A model generated the notes under the pieces. The model made no database searches, was not told where the DNA came from, and saw only the letters and a program-made list of their open reading frames with translations. 16,409 bases of DNA from Candidatus Uhrbacteria bacterium RIFOXYB12_FULL_58_10 (GTDB lineage: Bacteria; Patescibacteriota; Patescibacteriia; UBA9934; GWF2-40-263), in the NCBI GenBank assembly GCA_943357275.1, contig CALRGL010000013.1, forward strand, positions 1 through 16,409. Reading direction: 5' to 3'. A program made the translations under genes and the position numbers. Of the stretch, positions 11,433 through 16,409 are shown piece by piece. How positions within the stretch are numbered: position 1 is the stretch's first letter; every line of letters starts with the position of its first letter.

Positions 11433-12674
11433 TTGTCGACCCATCGGTTCATCTATCGTCGCCCCGACATGCCGTCCAAGGATGGTAACGTTCCCGTGAG
11501 TGATATGCGTCGCGTGGGTGGTCTTCGGGCCATGAGCGCGGAACAGCACATCGAGATCGAGGTCCTTCCGGCCTACGGCGAGATCGTCCCCGGATTCGCG
11601 GGTTCGCTCATGCGTCCCGCGGACCCGGAGCGTGATCTCCGGCTCCAAGCCCTCTTCGCCAAGATGAAGAATGTTCCCGAAGCGTTGGTTCTGAAGGTGG
11701 CGGAGAACGATCCGCTTCCGACGGCCAACCGTGATGAGAATCGCGTGCCCACGCCCGAGGAAGCGCTCGTGATCTTGCGAGCCATGCTCATCAGCATGTT
11801 CCCGGCGCTCGGTGAGTTTCAGGCCAACTTCGACATCTTGAACGCGAACGACGAGCAGCTCGACGCCGCGGTTCAGGAGGTGATGGCCGGTTACTGTGAG
11901 ATGGGCATGAACGACATGGTCGTGGCCCTCGAGAAGGACATCGCGAGCTTCCGCTCCATGCGAGGGACCCTCAAGTTCCTCCTGGAAAAGGACCTCGTGC
12001 GGTCCCAGACCATCATTCCGCTCGAGAACCTGGTCGATCTGTTTCTCGCCTGCCCGGTGTGGTACACCTACACGGAGGCGGACGAGACGCGGACGGCCAG
12101 CGAGACCTGGCAGAACAACGATCCGCTCGTGCCCGATCGCGTCATGTTCATCTGCGACCTCATCAAGAGCGAGCGGTGGTATGACCTGTTCCAGCTCTGG
12201 AATCGTCGGATTCGTCCGCTTGCTATGTACAAGGGCGAGCAGATTCCCCCGGCGATCATGCGCATGATCCGTGGTGCTCGTGAGCACTTCGACATGGTCG
12301 TCATCGCCACCTGCTACCACGACGTGGCCGGCAAGGAGTGGGTGAATCCGGAGTGGCAGCGTGGTATTGATCCGTACGTCCTGGGTTTCAAGAAGGGCTT
12401 GCCCTACTTCGTCATCCTGGGCCGGTACAGCGACACCGGGCTCTTTCCGCTGTTCGATCAGTTGGTCGGCGACACGATGCAGTTTCTCATTCAGAACAAG
12501 GCATCGTTGGTTCGATGGACCGAGCAACCCTACTGGTATCGGGGTAATGGAAACGGAACGTCGATCTTCGCTCGAAATGTGCTTCCCGGGTTCGTTGAAG
12601 GTTTGCTTCGCGCCTTTCAGGACGGAAACGTCTTCGACTGGGTTCGGGGCAAGGCCGAACTTCCCCAGAACTGA
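11433..12674 (+). CDS. GC-rich orphan hypothetical protein, 413 aa
   Basis: Not recognised. TTG 11433 is chosen because AAGGA is seven bases upstream and the promoter covers longer starts; ATG 11469 (401 aa) is the alternative. The protein is soluble and mixed, with a basic N-terminus (RRPDMPSKDG), acidic helical middle segments and a C-terminal alpha/beta-looking part. The latter has HFDMVVIATCYHDVAGKEW, DPYVLGFKKGLPYFVILGR, and the Trp/Tyr-rich RWTEQPYWYRGNGNG. A Cys-x-x-His step near HFDMVVIATCYHD could bind metal, but this is only a guess. Codons are strongly GC-rich (CTC, GTC, GAG, AAG, ATC) from about 11470, relaxing towards host-like use after about 12500. It is monocistronic, with an excellent promoter and its own terminator. 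Acquired DNA or very high expression could explain the composition. Confidence 0.85.
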   Translation: MSTHRFIYRRPDMPSKDGNVPVSDMRRVGGLRAMSAEQHIEIEVLPAYGEIVPGFAGSLMRPADPERDLRLQALFAKMKNVPEALVLKVAENDPLPTANRDENRVPTPEEALVILRAMLISMFPALGEFQANFDILNANDEQLDAAVQEVMAGYCEMGMNDMVVALEKDIASFRSMRGTLKFLLEKDLVRSQTIIPLENLVDLFLACPVWYTYTEADETRTASETWQNNDPLVPDRVMFICDLIKSERWYDLFQLWNRRIRPLAMYKGEQIPPAIMRMIRGAREHFDMVVIATCYHDVAGKEWVNPEWQRGIDPYVLGFKKGLPYFVILGRYSDTGLFPLFDQLVGDTMQFLIQNKASLVRWTEQPYWYRGNGNGTSIFARNVLPGFVEGLLRAFQDGNVFDWVRGKAELPQN

Positions 12675-12691
12675 TCTTTTTCTCTCCCTCG

Positions 12692-12752
12692 ACGCATTCG
12701 CTCAGCAAGAACCATTCAATGGTCTCCTGCTGTCGGGTGCGTTCTTTTTTTT
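12692..12752 (+). terminator. compound intrinsic terminator of the 413-aa gene
   Basis: Nested stems: ACGCA (12692-12696)/TGCGT (12738-12742), CAGCA (12703-12707)/TGCTG (12728-12732) and CCATT (12712-12716)/AATGG (12718-12722), interrupted by internal loops, then a run of eight T. Confidence 0.75.
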
Positions 12753-12754
12753 GT

Positions 12755-12783
12755 TTGACTTTCTGGTCTTTTCGATTTAACGT
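12755..12783 (+). promoter_or_regulatory. possible promoter of the 12821-13617 gene pair
   Basis: TTGACT (12755-12760), a 17-nt spacer, and TAACGT (12778-12783, weak -10). The position, right after a terminator, supports it. Confidence 0.4.
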
Positions 12784-12820
12784 CTTTCTATCGAGATGTT
12801 TGGCTTGAAAGGAGAGGATC

Positions 12821-13327
12821 ATGCGTAATGAAGCCCTCGGTGTGGATATTGGTGGAGTAATCATTGATCGCATCAATGACGGAACAGATACGTCGTTCTT
12901 TTCAGAGAACTATTTGAACACCTCGGCTGTTGCAGATGTGTTCGAGGTGTTGGAAGCCTTGGTGCGTCGGCGGTTTGTAAACCGCGTCTTCCTTGTTTCA
13001 AAGTGTGGTCTGGATATTCAAAACAAGACGATGCACTGGTTAGATCACCATCGATTCTTTGATCGAACAGGGATCAAACGAGATCATGTTCGTTTTTGTC
13101 GCAAACGTTCAGATAAAGCAGACATCTGCAAAAAGTTAGATATCACGCACTTCATCGATGATCGACTCGAGGTACTCAGTTATCTCACGACTGTTGGTGA
13201 CCGTTTTCTCTTTCGGCCAAACCAGGCTGAGATGCAGAAATATTCGTCTTTTCTGAGCGATCGAATCTATGTGGTCCAACATTGGCAAGAGATTGCAGAT
13301 CAATTACTTCCGAAGGAAACACCATGA
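12821..13327 (+). CDS. HAD-superfamily-like hydrolase
   Basis: 168 aa; ATG 12821 follows a good GGAGAGG Shine-Dalgarno sequence. HAD motifs in order: motif I GVDIGGVIID with the likely nucleophile D9 (the +2 position is Gly, as in the DxGGV subgroup), motif II FLVSK (S60), a Lys before motif IV (K95 or K99), and motif IV HFIDDR (D113/D114). The cap between motifs I and II is very short. HAD proteins are mostly Mg-dependent phosphatases. Substrate cannot be inferred, and with Gly instead of the second Asp of motif I the activity needs caution. The gene overlaps the next one by 4 nt (ATGA), so the two are translationally coupled. Confidence 0.82.
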   Translation: MRNEALGVDIGGVIIDRINDGTDTSFFSENYLNTSAVADVFEVLEALVRRRFVNRVFLVSKCGLDIQNKTMHWLDHHRFFDRTGIKRDHVRFCRKRSDKADICKKLDITHFIDDRLEVLSYLTTVGDRFLFRPNQAEMQKYSSFLSDRIYVVQHWQEIADQLLPKETP

Positions 13328-13617
13328 CACAGCGTATTCAGTATGCGATTCAGATCAAAGGTGTTGGAGATCCACCTGTGGGGGCTGTTCGTTCTGAACA
13401 GATCAAATTCCTCAGAGGGAACATTCCATTGAAAAAGATCGTTGTTGATCATGCTCTTGTCCTTGATGCTCAAGCCAAGATCGAGGAGCATCAAACGTTT
13501 TGGCCCGTTTTCTTTATCACAACCACTCCCAAGATTCTCGCAGAGTTACTGAATCATCCTTACGTTGAAGGAGCAGATCCAGCGGGTTCCTTCAGAATCG
13601 CTCAGACGTCTTCATAG
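13324..13617 (+). CDS. small hypothetical protein coupled to the HAD gene
   Basis: 97 aa, not recognised. ATG 13324 overlaps the HAD stop codon as ATGA, with AAGGAA upstream; a longer frame from 13282 would overlap more and is unlikely. The predicted character is alternating strand and helix, no membrane segment, and a conserved-looking WPVFFITTTPKILAELL stretch. The coupling suggests it works with, or is produced in proportion to, the HAD-like protein. Confidence 0.75.
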   Translation: MTQRIQYAIQIKGVGDPPVGAVRSEQIKFLRGNIPLKKIVVDHALVLDAQAKIEEHQTFWPVFFITTTPKILAELLNHPYVEGADPAGSFRIAQTSS

Positions 13618-13639
13618 GCCACGCCGGCCTCTTTTTTTT
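13616..13639 (+). terminator. intrinsic terminator after the HAD gene pair
   Basis: A short GC-rich stem AGGCC (13616-13620) / GGCCT (13626-13630) with loop ACGCC and a run of eight T. It overlaps the stop codon of the 97-aa gene. Confidence 0.82.
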
Positions 13640-13664
13640 GTTCGAAAAAATTCTCTCTTTCTGG

Positions 13665-13670
13665 TAGGAT
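13665..13670 (+). promoter_or_regulatory. possible -10 box for the small-peptide/recJ/rnhA operon
   Basis: TAGGAT, identical to the lepA -10 and with the same GG-type sequence, lies 19 nt before ATG 13690. The -35 region is poor (TTCGAA or TCGAAA), so this is tentative. Confidence 0.35.
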
Positions 13671-13689
13671 AGGGGAAACAATATTTGTT

Positions 13690-13779
13690 ATGAAAAAGAA
13701 AAGATTGATTCGCATTGTTTGGTCGATTATGAGTGGAATGGTTATTTTGTCTATGATTTTGTTCACCTTTGCTTCCTAG
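13690..13779 (+). CDS. 29-aa single-pass membrane peptide upstream of recJ
   Basis: The reading frame MKKKRLIRIVWSIMSGM... has a basic head (KKKR) and then a single hydrophobic helix of about 20 residues up to FTFAS. It stops two bases before the recJ ATG. AGGGGAAA lies 11-12 nt before its start. The positive-inside head and clean helix make it a credible small membrane protein or leader peptide. recJ has no Shine-Dalgarno sequence of its own, so translation of this peptide may deliver ribosomes to recJ. It is too short for statistical support, and I know no family for it. Confidence 0.6.
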   Translation: MKKKRLIRIVWSIMSGMVILSMILFTFAS

Positions 13780-13781
13780 AC

Positions 13782-15509
13782 ATGCAAGAAAAACGCTGGA
13801 TTGTTGCTGAGCCGATTTCGGAAGAAATCAAACAACAGTTCCCGGAGATTCATCCGGTTGTTTTGCAGTTGCTTTGGAATCGTGGCATTCGGACACAGGA
13901 AGAGATCGATGTGTATATTGGGCCAGATTGGAGTCGAGATACGTATTCCCATGCCTTGTTTTTGAATATGGAAAAGGCTGTTTCTCGGACGTTTCAAGCT
14001 CTTGAAAGAGGAGAAAACATTACCGTACATGGAGACTACGATGCAGATGGTGTGTGCGGATCAACCGTTTTGATTTCGACGCTTCGTGAGATCTGTCGAC
14101 AGCTTGGTTTTGATGAACACAAAATTGATTCATACATTCCGCATCGAGAAAAAGAGGGATACGGCATGAGTGTGGAAACCATAGAGCACTTGAAGAATCA
14201 CAAACAAACAACGCTTGTGATCACGGTAGATTGTGGTATTAGCAATAAACCAGCGGTTGATCGAGGAAAAGAGTTGGGTGTGGATACAATTATCTGTGAT
14301 CACCACACCATGCCAGCCGAGCTTCCAGATCAGGCTATCTTGATTCACCCGCTTGTTCCTGGAGAAACCTATCCAAATAAAAAACTGTGTGGAACCGGTG
14401 TGGCGTTTAAGCTTGCTTGTGGGTTGATTGAAGAAGCTCGCAAACGCGGGGCCGATATGCCGGAAGGGTATGAGAAGTGGTTGTTGGATTTGGTTGCCAT
14501 CGCAACCGTAACGGACGTTGTTCCTCTTCAAGGAGAAAATCGCACCCTTGAACACTTTGGACTAACGGTTCTCAACAAGACTCGACGAATTGGTTTACAG
14601 CGGTTGATTGAAGTTGCTGGTGGAACGCTTGGAAAATTGGATATTACTTCGATTGGCTTTTTGATTGGGCCCCGTATCAACGCAGCAGGACGCATGTCAC
14701 ATGCACAGGATGCCTTAAATTTGTTATTGAGTGAGGACGAAATGGAAGCGTCCATGTTTGCGATTCAGCTCCAAGAAATCAACATTGAACGACAGAAAGC
14801 CTCTCAAGCCATGTATCTTCAAGCCAAAAAACAGGTTGATGAGGGTGCAAAGTTGATTGTGGTTGTTGGAGAAGGATGGTCGGCTGGACTGGTTGGACTC
14901 GTGGCTGGGAAACTGGTAACGGATTATCATCGCCCTGTTTATGCTGTTGGAAAGATCGATGATCACTATGTTGGTTCAGGGCGAAGTATTGGTGGATTTG
15001 ATGTGACGGCTGCGCTACGACATGCCGGGGAACACTTGGATAAATTTGGTGGTCACCCAGAAGCTTGCGGATTTTCTGTGACAGGTTCGGATCGATTTGA
15101 ATCCGCTGTTGCCATGCTTCACGAATTTGCAAACGCATCTATTCAAGACGATGCATCGCTTCCAACATTGAAAAGTGATGTAGATATCCAGCTTGAAGAG
15201 ATTACTTGGGAACTGTTTGCTCAGCTTGATCAGTGCCGACCTTTTGGCCAGGGTAACCCTTCACCTATTTTTACGTCGCGAAACGTTCGTGTACAAAGCA
15301 TGAAGTCCGTTGGAAACGGAGCACAACATTTGAAACTGACGCTCAGATCCAGAACTGGTAAGATGATGCCAGGGATCGGGTTTAATCTCGGAGGCTTTTT
15401 GGAAACGTTGTCACTTGGAAAAGAGGTCAATATAGCCTATGAAATCGATGTGAATGAATGGAACGGAAGTCGTGAGCTACAGGTACGTCTAGTCGATATT
15501 AAACTATGA
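13782..15509 (+). CDS. recJ: single-stranded-DNA-specific exonuclease RecJ
   Basis: 575 aa, normal for the family. It is a 5'-3' ssDNA exonuclease in recombination and mismatch/base-excision repair. DHH-domain motifs: VHGDYDADGVCG (DYDADG at 85-90), TLVITVDCGISN, CDHHT with D173-H174-H175, and LLDLVAIATVTDVVP. DHHA1 domain: GSGRSIGGFDV and GGHPEACGF (from about 423), then a C-terminal OB-like domain (RPFGQGNPSPIF, a RecJ signature). ATG 13782 is preferred over in-frame ATG 13719, which lies inside the membrane-peptide frame. It lacks a Shine-Dalgarno sequence and is probably coupled to the preceding peptide. It overlaps the RNase HI gene by 4 nt. Confidence 0.96.
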   Translation: MQEKRWIVAEPISEEIKQQFPEIHPVVLQLLWNRGIRTQEEIDVYIGPDWSRDTYSHALFLNMEKAVSRTFQALERGENITVHGDYDADGVCGSTVLISTLREICRQLGFDEHKIDSYIPHREKEGYGMSVETIEHLKNHKQTTLVITVDCGISNKPAVDRGKELGVDTIICDHHTMPAELPDQAILIHPLVPGETYPNKKLCGTGVAFKLACGLIEEARKRGADMPEGYEKWLLDLVAIATVTDVVPLQGENRTLEHFGLTVLNKTRRIGLQRLIEVAGGTLGKLDITSIGFLIGPRINAAGRMSHAQDALNLLLSEDEMEASMFAIQLQEINIERQKASQAMYLQAKKQVDEGAKLIVVVGEGWSAGLVGLVAGKLVTDYHRPVYAVGKIDDHYVGSGRSIGGFDVTAALRHAGEHLDKFGGHPEACGFSVTGSDRFESAVAMLHEFANASIQDDASLPTLKSDVDIQLEEITWELFAQLDQCRPFGQGNPSPIFTSRNVRVQSMKSVGNGAQHLKLTLRSRTGKMMPGIGFNLGGFLETLSLGKEVNIAYEIDVNEWNGSRELQVRLVDIKL

Positions 15510-15922
15510 AAATCAGAATCTATTCAGATGGTGGATCACGTGGAAACCCAGGTCCAGCCGCCTCTGGTGCGGTATTAAAAGAAGTTATTGATGGGGTAGA
15601 GGGGGAGACGATTGCGGTTGCATCGAAATATCTTGGTATTGATACAAACAATCAAGCGGAATACACGGCGATTATCATTGGTTTGAAAAAAGCGGTCACG
15701 CTTGGGGCAACGGAAGTGGAATTGTATATGGACAGCGAACTGGCTTGTAAACAATTGAAAGGTGAGTACAAAGTCAAAAATCCACAAATCGCAGAACGCT
15801 TTTTAGAAGTGAAAAATCTGTTTCATTCGTTTAATCACGTCCTTGTTCATCACATTCGTCGTGAGCGTAATAAAGAAGCAGACGCTGTTGTGAACAACGT
15901 TCTCGATGAAGCCGCTTCGTGA
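15506..15922 (+). CDS. rnhA: ribonuclease HI
   Basis: 138 aa, close to the minimal RNase HI size. It cleaves RNA in RNA-DNA hybrids. The acidic residues D8 (YSDGGSRGNPGPA), E52 (TNNQAEYTA), D76 (YMDSELACKQL) and D126 (NKEADAVVNNV) form the full DEDD set. The protein lacks an N-terminal hybrid-binding domain, and the basic handle of E. coli RnhA appears reduced (LKGEYKVKNPQI), as in the archaeal/Bacillus YpdQ-like type. The start codon overlaps the recJ stop codon (ATGA), so it is coupled. Its own UGA stop codon is part of the pilM promoter. Confidence 0.95.
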   Translation: MKIRIYSDGGSRGNPGPAASGAVLKEVIDGVEGETIAVASKYLGIDTNNQAEYTAIIIGLKKAVTLGATEVELYMDSELACKQLKGEYKVKNPQIAERFLEVKNLFHSFNHVLVHHIRRERNKEADAVVNNVLDEAAS

Positions 15923-15928
15923 TATACT
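15920..15928 (+). promoter_or_regulatory. extended -10 promoter of pilM, overlapping the rnhA stop codon
   Basis: TGA-TATACT: the TG element is the first two bases of the rnhA UGA stop codon. The -10 ends 8 nt before ATG 15937, so the transcript should start at or within about two bases of the AUG. There is no Shine-Dalgarno sequence before pilM. Confidence 0.72.
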
Positions 15929-15936
15929 TTTTCTAT

Positions 15937-16409
15937 ATGGGATTCTTTGGAGGTTCAAAAAGTGATACGTGTTTAGGAGTCGATATTGGTGCCAGCGGTA
16001 TTAAAATTGTTGAGCTCGCCAATAAAAAAGGCCGAGCACAATTGATGACCTATGGATACACAGAACTTCCTATCTCAGAATCAGGGGAAGTTTTGTTTGA
16101 GCAACCAAAAGAGGCAGGACAGCTTTTGGCTGAGCTCATGAAGCAAACAGGTGTTAAAGCCACCCAGGCCATGGCAGCCTTGCCAAGTTCGCGTGTTTTT
16201 ACGACGATCTTGTCGGTGCCTGCGTCTAAAGATAAAAAAATGCTCAAGGCCATGATCGACGCAGAAGTGGCCAAACTTTCTCCTCTTCCTCTTTCTGAAA
16301 TGATTACCTATTCAACGTTTTTGGATGGGGAGGATGAGAAGAAAACAGAGAAGAAGTCAACAGAAAAACCGGTAGCAAACGGAGAAAAACAGGATGAAAA
16401 AAAGAAACA
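15937..16409 (+). CDS. pilM: type IV pilus assembly protein PilM (5' part, cut by window end)
   Basis: 157 codons are present, open to the window edge. The N-terminus has the actin-like (FtsA/PilM) phosphate-1 motif LGVDIGASGIKIVEL, then the QTGVKATQAMAALPSSRVFT segment and the IDAEVAKLSPLPLSEM region typical of PilM. PilM is a cytoplasmic actin-like ATPase that binds PilN and links the inner-membrane alignment complex of type IV pili. An unusual Lys/Glu-rich insertion starts after STFLDGEDEKK (about residue 130 onward) and runs to the edge, in a place where PilM normally continues with the beta-strand of subdomain 1C. It is probably the first gene of a pilMNO operon, which lies outside the window. 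Confidence 0.93.
   Translation, partial: MGFFGGSKSDTCLGVDIGASGIKIVELANKKGRAQLMTYGYTELPISESGEVLFEQPKEAGQLLAELMKQTGVKATQAMAALPSSRVFTTILSVPASKDKKMLKAMIDAEVAKLSPLPLSEMITYSTFLDGEDEKKTEKKSTEKPVANGEKQDEKKK

Noticed and set aside
11063..11452. 129-aa minus-strand frame with a DPTGFEPVTF stretch
   Set aside because: That peptide is the familiar artefact of translating a tRNA T-arm antisense; the locus is the tRNA at 11154-11229.
11361..12527. 388-aa open frame on the minus strand across the GC-rich gene
   Set aside because: GC-rich DNA leaves few stop codons. The frame is opposite a gene with a consensus promoter, a Shine-Dalgarno sequence and a terminator. The antisense protein is compositionally odd (His/Arg/Val/Glu-rich), with no promoter or Shine-Dalgarno sequence on that strand.
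13719..15509. Longer recJ starting at ATG 13719
   Set aside because: The extra 21 residues overlap the membrane-peptide frame, are not RecJ-like and have no Shine-Dalgarno sequence; ATG 13782 gives the normal N-terminus.
1..16409. CRISPR array, insertion sequence, prophage or defence system
   Set aside because: No regularly spaced repeats, transposase motifs, terminal inverted repeats with target duplications, or recognisable defence domains were found.

Overview
The window looks like a chromosomal segment of a small-genome, reduced bacterium of the Candidate Phyla Radiation / Patescibacteria (Parcubacteria-like). This lineage call is an inference. It rests on the mix of compact housekeeping genes (lepA, recJ, RNase HI, dus, pilM), a CPHC thioredoxin-like protein followed by VKOR, a beta-CASP MBL nuclease, many unrecognised short ORFs and very tight spacing. 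UGA is used as a stop by several genes (lepA, the RNase HI gene, the 413-aa gene), so the recoded genetic code 25 of Gracilibacteria/Absconditabacteria is excluded. Most of the DNA is AT-leaning. Two genes (about 4250-4400 and 11470-12600) are clearly GC-rich and stand apart.

Layout. Positions 1-180 hold a minus-strand tRNA-Gln(CUG) with its own promoter. Positions 206-2722 hold three unrecognised genes; the second and third are paralogues of each other. A multi-pass coiled-coil membrane protein follows (2832-4097), then a GC-rich 51-aa C2H2 zinc-finger protein with its own promoter and terminator (4177-4475), then a two-gene operon of small hypotheticals (4564-5159). A bidirectional terminator separates these from a minus-strand tRNA-dihydrouridine synthase. 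Divergent from dus is an operon of CPHC thioredoxin-like protein, VKOR and MBL/beta-CASP nuclease (6372-8580). An unrecognised 166-aa gene and lepA (9230-11020) come next.

The 410-bp gap at 11021-11432 is the most unusual part. It holds a promoter, a roughly 70-nt leader that ends in a terminator-like hairpin and is complementary to the following tRNA, a 76-nt tRNA whose anticodon stem pairs poorly, an inverted repeat bracketing that tRNA, and a strong terminator. Then come a GC-rich orphan gene of 413 aa, a HAD-like gene overlapping a 97-aa gene, a 29-codon membrane peptide directly before recJ, recJ overlapping an RNase HI gene, and the start of pilM, cut by the window edge.

How it works together. 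The thioredoxin-like protein and VKOR form a plausible extracytoplasmic disulfide-forming pair. RecJ and RNase HI form a DNA repair / R-loop pair. LepA, Dus and the tRNAs belong to translation. A recurring theme in expression signals is that several genes (206, thioredoxin-like, lepA, pilM) have a -10 box ending 8-11 nt before the ATG and no Shine-Dalgarno sequence, which predicts leaderless or nearly leaderless mRNAs. Others (903, 1670, 2832, 8662, 12821) have good Shine-Dalgarno sequences. I did not identify a defence island, CRISPR array, transposase or prophage. The candidates for something undescribed are the tRNA/antisense-leader locus, the leaderless promoter architecture and the two GC-rich orphan genes.
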